A DNA stretch of 64,000 nt from contig OZ018416.1 of assembly GCA_963969595.1 (NCBI GenBank), positions 19,174,065-19,238,064 of the forward strand. Reading direction: 5' to 3'. Position numbers and translations under genes: made by a program. This document shows positions 22,280 to 34,779 of this stretch, piece by piece. Below the pieces are notes generated by a model. The model had not been told where the DNA came from. It saw only the letters and a list, made by a program, of their open reading frames with translations, and did not search any database. The DNA is from Neckera pumila (lineage: Eukaryota > Streptophyta > Bryopsida > Hypnales > Neckeraceae). The stretch's first letter is position 1, and each line of letters opens with the position of its first letter.

Positions 22280-25200
22280 CTATGAAGGAGCACCCAAGTA
22301 GGAAGACAGCCTCAACAAATCGCTGAACACCCCAGCGGCAGTAACTTCGGCACCAGCTCCAGGGCCCCTCACAATCAGACGCTGCTCCCTGGAGTATCTC
22401 GAGGACGTGAAGGCAATGATGTTATCTGTGCCAGAAAGCTGAGCAAAAGCATCTGATTTTGGGACACTGACCAGTCTCACTGATCCCTCGTTGGCTTTCA
22501 CGTCTACTATCCCTACAAATCGTAACACCTGTGCAACAAGTCAACAGTCTCAGACTATGAATCACAAGCTAGGCCCATTCCGAACACCAGCCCAGAAACA
22601 GTTGAAAGTAATCCCATGCGTAGGACCATACACAGAAGAAATGAAAAAACTAACACCCGGGCTGACTTGTTATTATTAAAGTATAAAGTAAACTCAAAGG
22701 CATCGTTCATTCTATGTGAAGTTGTCAACGTAATAAAGTAGACTTAGAAGTAGGGGTCAAGGCCCCGATTCCATACAGAACTGCCCCGCAATTACAAACA
22801 CATGATATATGATATCTATGAATCGTTTCAAACGACTTTTGAGGAAGACAGTGAATTAGAGGGCATTCAAGTGCAATGCGCTGATGTACTCACCTTTCCA
22901 GATGCCTCAGCATCTTTCCTCTTCGCTTCAATCTCTGCGTCAAAACTGGGTAGCTTGTCCAGAAATTCGTCAACAGAGTCAAGTGCCTGATGTGCAAGTC
23001 ATATAATGAGCTTAGTCATTTTTGGATATTCTCAGTAGGACTTTAGCAAATAACTAGTTTGGCCTGTGTGTTGTTGATACAACTATGACGGCCCAACCTA
23101 TTCTAAATCCTTTCTTACGTGGTACCCCACGTGCCCGTCTTCATAATTATTTTCAGTGATTTTTTTAATGAAAAATACTTCGAAATTCAACATCTCTCGG
23201 TCTGTAAGTCCAAATCGTGCAAAATCAATTCTGTGCACCCCTCATAAAAGCTTCCAAATAATAACTCATGCCACATCTCAATGTGACAAACAAAACAAAA
23301 ACAAGATAAACAGAATAACGAACTGTTGCCCTTAATAGTATCAATTGAACAATTTGATAGGGTGTGGACAAACTAGGTACCTGAAGAGACTCTGGAATCA
23401 ACTGGTCTATTTCAATATCATCAAGCTCCAACTGCAATCCACACTCCCGAGCCAGGATGATGACCTGATCGAAACAGTCACACACCATCACGCATTAATG
23501 AATTTCCTTTTAAGAAACTCAGAACCTTGCACCCGTACAACTAAACCTAAAGATACATTCACAGCACTTTCTTATACAAATGAACCTTGATGCAACACTC
23601 ATACGAATGAATGCAGGCAGCATTACAAAATCACGACTTCCATACCTTGCGGGCAACGTCCATGCCACAGAGGTCATCCCTAGGATCAGGTTCAGTGTAA
23701 CCAGCAGCCTTTGCCTCCGTAACGATTTGACTAAACGTGTTCTCTCCATTGAAGCTGTTGAATATGTAGCTCAATGTACCACTGCATCAAAATGACAAGT
23801 GTTTTTTAAAAAGAAGTCCAATTATCTGATGTATTTTAGATCAATCTGAGTTATGGCTAGTGATAAAGTGTTTTTAATAAACTTTGATCAGCCTTGAAAC
23901 ATCAGATAAAATCCCCAGCGAAAGATTTGATGAGAAAGTTGGCAAAGCAAACTCTGTCTGACCTGAAAATGCCCTCCACCTTCACAATCTTGTCGCCAGT
24001 TTCAAGAAGTCCACGCACAGTGCTGATAATTGGCAGGCCGGCCCCAACAGTGGCCTCGTAAAAATAATGTGTGTACGACTGGCGCTGAAGATCCTTCAAC
24101 AGAGCATACTGAAACAGGCCACGCGCAGGAACAAGAAACTATTTATCTCAGGTTGATACAATCATTCTAAACAAAAAGACTGACTCATGAACTCCTAGAG
24201 GACCAAAGCATCCAATGGCACGCCACATTTCCATACCGACGAAACCAGATATTTTATCAATGCCGATATAAAATCCTTGAAAAAACAACAGCACCAAGGT
24301 AAGAGTAAACGATCATCGACTAATTACGAATGCGAGGGACGAACAGAAAGGGAGACGAGCAGCACCTGGTCAAATGGTCCCGAATTGGCCTTTTTATTCG
24401 GGGTTATGATGTGGATGCCCTTCTTTACCCACTCGTAATACTTTTCAGCAACTTTCGCGCTCGCGGTGCAGTCTATAATTACAGAATTCGGCAAAGAGTG
24501 ACTTTGCATATGCGCTGTGAATTTCGCCATATCCGCTGGAATTCCTTTCATTTCGATCAGCTCCCTCCATTTGGACAAGTCCAGACCCCTGCGAAACGGG
24601 ACTCTCAATAACTGTGAAAAGCAATCCCCTCTTGGTTTACAAAAGTTTGGTTGTCGACTTGATAATAGAAAACTGAAGGTAGGAGTCATTCTTGCATCAT
24701 GATACATGGATGAGCATCACTCTGAAAATAAGGAGACCTTCGTATGATGTTTGGGTATCACGAGTGCATAGCTACCAACATATCTTAAGATGACGTGACA
24801 TTACAAGACTGCAACAGATCTCTTTACAGTACGCAAAAAGAATACCAGTGTTACTTACGATTCATCTAAATACATGGTCTTTGAGGCCATGATACCCATC
24901 ACACGCAGGTCGATGTTAAAATTCTCTTTCAATGCCGCCGCCTGGTTCCATCAAAGCAACCAAATCAATAAATGGCAATGAGAGAAGGGCTAACGAAAAG
25001 CCGTCTACAACAGAATATATATACTGATCAAAGAGATTGTACTACTGACCTGATCCTTGAATTGGTCGAGAAGAGTCTTTCCAATGAGACCAGGCCCAAC
25101 GAGCCCAACAGCTAAAGGAGTTTTTGAAAGATAAAATCGTGAATGCACAGCCTTGAGAGCCCTGACAGAATCGTCTTGATCCACCACCACTGTGATGTTG

Positions 25201-28200
25201 TACTCTGAGCATCCCTGTGCAATTGCCCTGACATTGATGTTGGCCTGAAACATGCAACAAACATGGAGAGGTGCTTTCACATTGATGTCAACTCTGAGAT
25301 AAGTGAAAGAATGAGAAAAATCCACCACTTTAAGACATGCAATACACCCAACATTAGCGAGCCTAACAGAAACTAGACAACCAATCTCATGAGATTTGCA
25401 GAATTCGCCAATTTAATAGATCAAAGTACAGCATATGAGATTTCCCTTAAGTGCATTTACACGCACCTTAGCAAGTGCAGTAAAAAGAGTTGCACTAACT
25501 CCAGGAGTGCTGGCCATTCGTTGCCCAACAGCTGCAAGTATACAGCAATTGTTTACCACGTCCACCTGTGGAACAACAAACCCCATATATTTATTGTTTT
25601 CTGTCACATACAATTCGCTGCAAATGAACATTTGAAACAAGATACCTCTAACCACAAATGTATTAACTATTATGTTGAAAGGCAACTAATACCTTTGATA
25701 AGCGTCCGGCATCGAGATCTCTGCGAAACTTCTTCTCCAATGCTCGGCGAACTGTGTACGCTTCTGTCTCCGGAACCGCAAAGCACACTGAGTGTTCACT
25801 ACTGGCCTGCAAAAACGAAAGGAACGTTGTCAGATACCTGCAGAGAAGTCCTCATCCCTTAAGGCCACTTCAGATTACACAGGCTAACGATAACAAAAAA
25901 TCCAACACCTACACCTTGATTGGTGCAAAAATCATTTTACCTCTTTTGTTTAATGTCGACTTAACTCCACGGAACAGAATTGAGCATGAAGAGGTGAACA
26001 TGAATGGCTCCTACGTAGCATGCTTATAAATAATTGAGATAACAAGCTAACTCTCTGGATTGCACACTTGTCACCTCAAATTCATCATAACGTGTCATAA
26101 ATGGAATGGATTATTTTAGCTTGTTACGCACTCCTAGTTGCACATGATGTTGATTAAAATTTTAAGCATTTTCCTTCAACCTGAGCAATCAAAAGTGGCG
26201 CATATATTCTACATAAAATCAGAGGCTTCTCAAACACCAAATGTTACATGCTCGATTATTCAGGGCTGACTCATCAAACAGAATACGTCTTCAAGATAAG
26301 AGAATGATCTCACCTGTGAGATCATCACCACATTCGCACCCACACTTTTCACAGTGTCAAAAATATCACTTGCAGTTCCGGGAACTCCAGCCATGCCTGT
26401 TCTGCAGCATCACGATTGAAATTTTGGTACCAGAATAAGAACATTAGCCAAGGAGAACTGAGTTGAGGCAATCACTTATTATGGACGTCCAGCGACAATA
26501 GTAACTCTAAGACAACACTCATTCCAGCACGCATGGTACTCGGAAGGTCTATGAGGTCGGGCAACAGATTCTAACTCTAGGACTCATGATGAAAAATATA
26601 ACATTATACCCCTAATAATTCAGAAACCATATATGACAGAATTTTGCCATGTACCCCTCCACGTTCACAAGAGCGATGTTGTCCACAGTTGCGAATCCTT
26701 TGACGAAATCAGCGTGAAAATCAGCAGGTTTCAAGTCTGAAAATCTTCCAATTTCAGTCCCTGGAGCCGCAACATTAAAAACATTGCGTATGACTATAGG
26801 GATGTTGTGCCTCATTACGGGTATTGTTGTCCTTGGGTGAAGTACATTAGCCCCGAAGTATGACTGTCAAAAGCAAAACATTAGGTTATAGGCAATACGA
26901 AGGTTCGTATCCCTCCATTACTTCAGAAATTAAAATCAGACTACGAAACTTACTCTAAGAGAAGGTACAAAGAGAAAAAAACTGCAAAATGCATGATCAT
27001 TATTCCTGATATAAAAGCTTCTATAATCCGTAGTTGACGACAATGGTTTGTTAAAGATCAAACTTACCATCTCCCAGGCCTCCTGATAAGACAAGTATGG
27101 AAGGACCACTGCTTCGCCGACTGCATGCACAAAGATAAAGCATTAAAATCCCCTGAATATGTTCAAAATTATTTACAAGGACCGCAATTTTGTAGTAAAC
27201 TGAACAGAAACTATACTTCGTGAAGACTTCTTACTGAAAGTGGACACAAAACTTGGAGCACGATACCTTTTCTTGGATCCGCACTGTAGACACCATCCAC
27301 ATCGGTCCAAATGGTGACCTTGGAGGACTGCAGGAGTGATCCCAGAATGGCTGCTGAAAAATCACTGCCATCTCGTTTCAAGGTTGTGGGAATATTGTCT
27401 GGGGTGCTAGCAATGAAGCCGGTCACAATGACAGTGTCAGATGGAAACCGTGAATACCACTTGTCAAGCTTCTCATCAGAAGCTTCATAATCAGGGTCAA
27501 CTTGCTGCCTTCCACTTGGCGTGACGACTAACACATCTCTAGCATCCATCCAGACACACGGTAGACCTCTCTGCAATCAAAACACATTTATCAGATTAAC
27601 TTCAAATTTTTTTTCATATTTCACTATAAAACTGTCATAATTCAATTGTTTCACTAAAATCATTTGAAAATTTGTATACTCGTAGAGAACGTTTGACCCT
27701 CTGTAAAAGTAAAAAATATGAAGTTTTAACGAAATTAAAGGGCGATTATCACTGTCAAAATAAGGGCAGGGACCTGTAGAGGTTAAGTCCTTGCTCACAC
27801 CTTTCGAACAGCTGCGGCAAGCAACTGTGCCGACCACAACTCACCATGCCCCACAACCCAATCTTCGAAGGTCTCGGTCGCATGACCAGCTGCGTTCCAT
27901 ATCATGTGATATCAGTAAGACAGACCCTTATAGTGGCATGCACGACCTTATCAGCAAGACATTATGATAATTTTCAGAGAACTCAATACTAACAGACATT
28001 AGACTTATCCTATAAGATATGGCGTGTCATTTTCCTTTTGACTCCACTTTGAACACATGCAAATTAGGAGGAGGCAAACGAAGGACGACACATCATTACT
28101 TACAGAGTTACAGGACAAAGGTATGTGTGCACTAGGTGAAGGGGGTCGCGTTAGCAAAGGGGATCTAGTCCAAAAGTATAACTAAGCTCATTCCGAAGAC

Positions 28201-29803
28201 TCTCGCTAACATCAATCTTAACACGTAAGTGCAAACATACCTTTAACTCTATTAGCTAAAGAGAAAGGGATTCTACTATACCGATACAAATAGCTCGAAG
28301 CATAGCTCGAAGGTTGAGAATGTCGGCTTCCAAAGTTCCAAGAAACTCCTTGAGATCATCCCCGTCCTCAAGAAGAGCCACAGCTGTCTCCCTGTGCTTC
28401 GTATGAACCATATCCAAAGCAGCCACGTAAGACTCATCACGAGCCTGGGCTTTCCGCAGCAGATCATACATCATGTCTGTGACCTTGGACATGGCTGACA
28501 CCACTGCCACCTTGCGTTCTGAAGGCTCCTCCACAATGATCTTCGCCACATTTTGTATGCGCTCGGATGTGCCAACACACGTCCCTCCGAACTTGTGAAC
28601 CGACCATGAGCCTCCTCGAGGGAGAACCTGTTCCTGTCGCTCCTCTACTAAACCAATGCCTGCAGTGCAAGATCGACTCTCATATTAAGGTGAGCCAGAC
28701 TTAATTTTCTATTATTAAAATGATCAGACTTCTTATTAGCAAATCAAAGAGGATTCTAGCACACCAGAGAATGCAATGTATAAAATTCATAGGGGTTCAA
28801 AGTTATATTGGTAGAGGCCTATAACCAACCCAAGTTCTGATGTTGAGGTGGTAAACATTCTCAAAATCATTGCGCAAAATTTTAGATTACTGCATTCAGG
28901 TAGGTATCACAAGTATATATAATCACCTAAGACCCTGATATCTTTTATGTTCACTATAACTAAATTAAAATAATTCTAGACTAAATCATGGTCTAGAAAT
29001 AATAAGGTTCAAGTGTTAGGCAGCCATCAGACCGTCAATTGTGCAGCTCAACGGATAACAAATGCTTGCAAGCAATAACAATGACTAGTAAACAAATGGA
29101 ATCAGCCGAAAAACAATCAATGCATACCAGATATCAAAAACTTGACTAATGAAATGACCGTTAGGCGGTGTATTTTTGACCCAAAATTCTCTATTTATTA
29201 ACAAGGATTGATGATGGTCTGTATTCCACGAAATACTCGAGAAAATAATCTAGATTTCATGAAACATTCTAGAATTGGATAAATCTGAGTTCAATGCAAG
29301 CATCTAATATACCAGAGGAAAGTGTCTGGATCCAACCTGTAACAGCAGTTGCCTGAATTCCTTTCCTCCTTTCCCTCCGACATTTCCTAGCCGCTGTACT
29401 TGCAACCAAAGTCAATACATTCACGGCAGCAACGTCCCACTCTTGCTTTCTCCTGAAAGCAAAACCCACAAGGGTCATTACATGACATCGGAATCGTCAT
29501 ACTACAACAAGGTCCTCTTCTGCTCGACTGGAAAAAGAAACAATCTATTATTAATTACCAAAAGAAGGGGGGGAAATGGACATTGGCATTGCAAGTGAAC
29601 CAACTCAGCTCCTCCCCATCCATCCGACTCAATCCCCGCACCCCCGGCGCTCTCCTCCCTCTCCCCCTCCCCGCCAACCTAACCTCCGAATTCCGCCGCA
29701 ATTGCACTCCCCAAGGGACATGCAGCACTTCGTTCTCCCAGTGCTGCACCCTTCCGCTCGAGAGCGCCGCGGGCGCCAGCGAACACGACGCCATAGCCGC
29801 CAT
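22280..29803 (-). CDS. AK-HSDH: Plastid bifunctional aspartate kinase-homoserine dehydrogenase, 18 exons
   Basis: Catalyses the first and third steps from aspartate to threonine, methionine and isoleucine. Exons: 29803-29559, 29452-29337, 28659-28282, 27889-27801, 27570-27267, 27120-27068, 26863-26655, 26401-26314, 25806-25693, 25565-25467, 25244-25050, 24941-24859, 24588-24366, 24108-23963, 23781-23646, 23464-23381, 22986-22894, 22528-22280; all phases match, 967 aa (plant enzymes about 915). Residues 1-~135 are Ala/Arg/Ser-rich, as in a plastid transit peptide. The kinase domain starts KFGGT (143-147) and holds TTLKRDGSDFSAAI and DVDGVYSADPRK. Paired ACT domains follow (VEGTGMAGVPGTAS, ANINVRAIAQGCSE), where threonine would inhibit. 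The dehydrogenase has GPGLIG (615-620), TPNKKANSG and DPRDDLCGMDVARK, and ends RLSSYLGAPS. An in-frame TAG 12 bp upstream fixes the start. Confidence 0.95.
23090..23245. repeat. Diverged copy of the AAAC-associated dispersed repeat inside an AK-HSDH intron
   Basis: ATACTTCGAAATTCAAC followed about 60 bp later by TGTGCACCCCTC matches, with the same spacing, ATACTTTGAAATTCAAC ... GGTGCACCCCTC in the triplicated unit at 42.9-44.4 kb. It lies in the intron between the exons ending at 23381 and starting at 22986. No AAAC tail is present here. Confidence 0.5.
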
Positions 29804-30068
29804 ACCCCAAACCTAACTTAACTTCAATTACTCGAACAAATCTGTCCAGAAAACCCTTTTCTTGTGCTGATGAAGCTTGCAACGGCGACAGCACAAGGCC
29901 AACTTGGTTCGGAAAGACGATCCCGTGGCCGTGAGCAAGACGATCCCCCATGGCCGTGGAGAAGATGACTCCGTCAGCGATCCCTAAACTGGCTAAAATT
30001 AGCTGAGTTTCTACCCCGAAAAAATCCTTTGTGCTATTGTAACTGAAAGAGGGCCTTTGATGGAGACA
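29804..30068. other. 5' flank of AK-HSDH
   Basis: GC-richer than what follows, probably 5' UTR and promoter. A frame of 136 codons on minus (30089-29679) overlaps the first exon in another frame and is not supported as a gene. Confidence 0.4.
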
Positions 30069-30668
30069 TTTTAGCCAAAACTGTAACAAATAGACAATTG
30101 AATTTGATAGTCAATTTGCAACTTCCTTCACATTGGAATTAATATCTAATGAGTTTGCTTTGTGTTGTGTTGTAGTATTCCCAAGAATCCTTCACAACTT
30201 ACAAATCCTTTTTTTTCTATTTTTTTCTTTGATACTATTCACTCTCAAAGTAGTCAAAATTCATGCATGTCTGTCTTGAACGTAGTATATTGCACTATAA
30301 TTATTCCGTTAAACTAGTTCTAAAATCATTGCAGGACAACATTCAAAGAATTGGCTAAAATTTGATCCATTGCTACTAAATTTTTTAGTAGCTAAAATTT
30401 ACATTGGAGAAAATCCTCTAAAAATTTAGATTTTAGCTAAGATTGCAACGACCAATAGAATTTGATAGCCAATTTGTTACTTCCTTCACATTGGAATTAG
30501 CATCTATTTAGTCAATTTTGGGTTGTAGTACTCACAATCATCCTTCACAACTTGCAAAATTCTTTCATTTCTATTTTTTCCTTTGATACTACTCACTCTC
30601 AAGGTAGTCAAAGTTGATGCCGGTCTCGGTCTTGAAGGTAGCATACTGCACTAAATTCCATAAACTAG
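30069..30668. repeat. Tandem duplication, two units of about 355 bp
   Basis: The block from about 30069 (GAATTTGATAGTCAATTTGC, CTTCCTTCACATTGGAATTA, ACTCTCAA-GTAGTCAAA, AAACTAGTT) recurs in the same order from about 30425, diverged by roughly 10-15 percent with small indels. No coding. Confidence 0.6.
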
Positions 30669-32105
30669 TTATGGGAACCATGGCTGGGAGGGGTAGAAAT
30701 ATAGAATCGTTGCTTTCTAGAATTATCTAAACTGGGAAATTCGAAAATGAAAAATTTCGCTATTGGATGGAAACTGGATAGGGCTTGGATGGATGAAGAT
30801 TCCGCTATTGGATGGTGACAGGGTGGAAGCATGCGTGGCTGTCAGCAGCAGAATGGGTGCCGTGAATTTCTGTGGATTGGTGGGACCATGAGAATCCCCG
30901 TTGGCTTCAGTTTTCTAATGGGTATGGAGATTGCCAGTAGGTACAAAACCAGAGTTCTGCGGGTATCGAAACTTGGTGGGTATTGAAACTTGACGGGTAT
31001 CAAAACTTGGTCATAGGTACTACCCTACGTGAAGGTTAGATTCAGACATAAATTAAGTATTATCTTTTGAATGTCTGAATGTTTGGAATATTACAAGTGA
31101 AAATGTCTCAAATGTTGTAGAATTTTTTTCATCTGTATTGCTTGAATTTTTGAATATTTATGAAAACCTACATTATCCTTTAAGCCCCACAAGACAGGTG
31201 TCTCAAAGCAAGAAAAATTGAAAGTTGTTAAACACAAAAAAGATTGGATTGCAAAACGCCGAAACTCTAACACGTATAGTTCTAGATGTTGAACACCTTT
31301 TACATGTGGAAAAGAAAGTATTTCGGCACTTAAGTACTAAATTAGACCTTCACATATAGAAGTAGGCCCTAGTTTGTAATTCTCTACAACTTTACTCCTA
31401 AAGGTTAGGACTATGTTTTACCAAAACACACTTCAAGACAACCATTTCTAGTGCAAATATAGACAAAAGCTAATTCTAATTGTAGGATCTTGTACTAAAT
31501 TTGTTTCAAAATGGATGCAAAATATTTCAGAAACTTTGCTCTAGTAGATTGTAAGATAGTTGTGTTCAAAGTGAAAAGAAATGTTTTTATGCACCTTACA
31601 TTTGACTAGGTTTTCAAACTTTGAATCACTCAAACTTTTTAGCTTAAAAATTTTGCACAACAGAGTTTTGAAGGTTTAAATCCTAACAACAAGATTGGTT
31701 AAAATGGAATTGAAACATTTCAATCCTAACAACAAGATTAGTACATAATCTTCAAAAAAGATTATTTTGAAAAAATAGTGACAACGGAATTCTAAATTAA
31801 ATCCGATATGTTATTTTTGGGGGGAAAATGATTTGATTGCCCACAATAGAAAGTCATAACTTTTGCATCCCCAATCCAAATGGAATGAATAATAGTTTTC
31901 CATGTACACTAAATTCTTTTTATTCTATAAAGAAATAAAAAACGTGAAGATTGAAATTTTTGGTTTTTTATTTGGTTTCTTATTTAATCCCATTTTGTGC
32001 TTATAAAGGTATAACTTTTCCACCTTTGTGATCATCCCTAATCTGAAGCCAATCATACAAGATGCTTTTAATTTCTGAAATTTAAATGATAAATGGTAAA
32101 AATGA
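30669..32105. other. Repeat-like AT-rich DNA, no gene
   Basis: 30.7-31.0 kb is GC-richer and contains GGGTATCGAAACTTGGTGGG-like short repeats. 31.4-31.9 kb resembles the interior of the type B TTAA element (shared TAGGATCTTGTA and TTTTAGCTTAAAAATTTTGC). No supported frame. Confidence 0.4.
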
Positions 32106-32292
32106 TAAGGTAGGAGCATCCAATGGCATCAAATTCTACACAAGATGAAAAATTCAGAATTTAAATGTAGGTAGACCATATATAACTTATATTTTTTGAC
32201 CTAAATGATAAGCTATGTATAGTCTACCTATATTTAAGCTCTGAAATTAATGCTTTACCTAAGTTTTGACACCATTGGGTGCTCCTACCTTA
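32106..32292. mobile_element. Foldback MITE with TAAGGTAGGAGC ends
   Basis: The 187-bp segment starts TAAGGTAGGAGCATCCAATGG and ends with the inverted partner CCATTGGGTGCTCCTACCTTA; the arms continue inward so almost the whole element can fold on itself. I see no clear target duplication. The insertion at 33533-33936 has similar TAAGGT ends. Confidence 0.6.
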
Positions 32293-32999
32293 GACCTAGC
32301 CAACAATCCAAATCTAGAATTCAATTAAGTGTGATTAGCTAAAGCTAAAGGAATCTTGATCTAATTTTTCACCATTGTTACCCCTATTGAAATCTTGTGC
32401 ATGATCACAAAAACCTTCTGTCAACTAATACCTTGTGAACATTGCAATTTACAATGTCAAAGGAATTAGAAATCGAATTATTGACGAACCAAACCCAAGA
32501 ATTATGAAGCTGAGAAGCTAGTCACTAATGACTGATGAGTTGAAAAATCATGAGGCTTTTCATGTGTTGCAGCATCTGAAACTCAGTTTCAATTTTTGTG
32601 TTTTAATATTTTTTTTGGAATTTGACGTGGTCCTGTGTCAGCACCATGTCAGACCAAATGTTTTTTTAATATTTTTTAATTTTTTAATTATTCTTTTTTC
32701 TATAAAAAAATTATTTTTTATTTTTTCTGTATTTGCACTACGGGGGTGCCGAAAAACAAACACTGGCAGCATCTTTTAGGCTGAAATTTTCCTAATATTG
32801 GCCTGATGTAGGATCTAGGGAGAAATTGTCAAGCTTGCTGGTATTTCAATACTAAAGCACTATGCCAAGCTTTGTCATTTGTCGTTTGCCTTGCTTCCTT
32901 CAAAGTGTCCCCAAACATACTATGAAAATGTCCCCATGCTTAACCCCTAAATGCTTGAGGCATCAAATTTTGGTGTCAACAATACTTTGAAGTTAAATA

Positions 33000-33235
33000 T
33001 TCTTTCTGTTCCAAAATGTTTGTCCACAATTTTTTTGGTGTTTATTTGAGCCAATTTCATTGATCATATTGTGAATATTATATTTAAGGAAGGTTTCCAA
33101 TTTTTATCTCATGAGAATCATGTGTGTATTGAAACCTAAATAAAATTAGCCACAACATAGTATTTTTTTGAACTACTCAAAACAACCTAAAAAACATGAC
33201 ATTCAAAGTGGACAATCATTTTGGGATGGAGGGAG
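33000..33235. mobile_element. Stowaway-like MITE (Tc1/mariner), nested
   Basis: 236 bp with TA target duplications at 32998-32999 and 33236-33237. The right end reads on the other strand CTCCCTCCATCCCAAAATGA; the left is TTCTTTCTGTTCCAAAATGT, both running into TTGTCCAC. This CTCCCTCCRTYCCAAAAT end is the known plant Stowaway signature. Confidence 0.75.
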
Positions 33236-33532
33236 TAAAACCTAACCAAGTTTTATTTTTTTGTAGTTTATATTTATGAATTTTTTTTGGAAGTCTAATT
33301 TTAGCATCAAAAATCTAATTTTGAAAATACTTGATTATGATTTTTCTACTCAAGATTTTGTGCAAGGGTGTCCATTGCAATCTTGACTTTCCATAGTGTT
33401 GAAGGCTCTTGGAAATGAGCCTCAAATACACTAAGTCTTGGAGAAAAATTCACATTAGAAATTCATTTAAAAATTTGTAGAAGAGATTTTGAGAAGTTGT
33501 AAATTGATTAAAGTTATGCATGTTAGGCCCTT

Positions 33533-33936
33533 TAAGGTAGAACCACCTATTCCAACCAGGGATCAATTCCTGACTAGAGGTGCTCCTATTTGTAATCACG
33601 GCTTAGAACATGTTTTTTACTCTTTTGTAAGGTTGGGACCAATAAGATCATGACATATGTCCTAAAGTAGCGAGAAAAGTAGCGAGAAAAAAAAGAAATA
33701 TGAAGCTAGTTTTTGAGTGATCGGAATTAGAACACTTTAGTGATTGGCTTTGTGTTTGAAAAACTTTTTGGCTCCCAAAATTCACAGTAATTCCAAAAAA
33801 TTTGGGAATAAAATTACGGAAATTTTTTGTCCCAATATTTCTTATCTTCCTAAATGAAGAAAAATTTTCATCACTCATTTGCTCATCATCTATTCCAAAA
33901 TCCCTTAAGTGATTGGCTATGGGCGCCTCCACCTTA
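33533..33936. mobile_element. Possible TAAGGT-ended MITE, nested
   Basis: The ends TAAGGTAGAACCACC and (reverse complement) TAAGGTGGAGGCGCC are inverted, and the segment interrupts the alignment of the type A element. The border is only approximate. Confidence 0.4.
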
Positions 33937-34779
33937 ACCTCATATTTTTGTTATTACCAATTCCTTAGATTTGACGCATGTGAAAAGAGGATTGAAAGAC
34001 TTCAAATCACTTTCACAGTTTTAACACCCTCATGATCAAACAGTATAATCTTTCAATTTGTAAGCGATATTGTTGTGTGTTCTTTTCCTATGTAATTTCT
34101 TACATGCCTAGTTTGAATTTGTATGATTACAATTTTTAAAAATTTATACAGCTTATCAAAATGTTGGCTTTTTGATCAATTTAGAGGAAAGTCCTAGAAG
34201 TTTAAAAAGGCCTTAGGCAATTAGGAATTAACTGTAGTTGGTGGATAATGACTTTTTAAGATTTTGGTGTCAAAACCAAGGTAGCTTTACTTGATCGCGG
34301 TTTGAGGTGTCTTAGGGAATTCTGCTTTAAGAATTTATAGAAATTAGGTGCCTTACTCAAAAAAAATCTTTTTTTGAAAATTCATGATTTTCAATCAATT
34401 GCTAATACTACAAATATACTTTTTCTAAAAAAGATGCCTCCAACTGCGCTAAATTGCTTAAATGGATGGTTTTAGGTGATTTCACCTTATATCCCAAGTT
34501 TTAGCTTTCTTGGATTGTAAAATTTAAGGGGAATAAAAAGAATATGTGTGGAATTTAGGACTCATGGTGGAAAGGCCAAAATTCCAACTTTAAGTCTTAT
34601 AATGTAGATTTTGCCTATTCCAGAAAACCCCAAGACAACAAATATAGGGGGGTAATTCCTCTAGGAGAGGTCAATAAGTCTAATGTTTTGTGACTAAAGT
34701 CACTTGTTTTGTACCGTGGATACTTATCTAATTCAAATTCAAATTCATTTTATAAGATTAACCCAAGAAAATGTTTCTA

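Larger units (their letters stand above)
32944..34227. mobile_element. TTAA-bordered MITE, type A, inverted copy with two nested insertions
   Basis: Between TTAA at 32940-32943 and 34228-34231. The left end CCCCTAAATGCTTGAGGC matches the right end of the 21068-21670 element in reverse orientation, and the interior (GAGCCTCAAATACACTA, TTTTGATCAATTTAGAG) follows the same order reversed. The extra length comes from a Stowaway-like element at 33000-33235 and a TAAGGT-ended element at 33533-33936. Confidence 0.6.

Noticed and set aside
29679..30089. 136-codon minus frame at the AK-HSDH start
   Set aside because: Out of frame with the transit-peptide exon, no family match; the in-frame TAG upstream of 29803 supports the chosen start.
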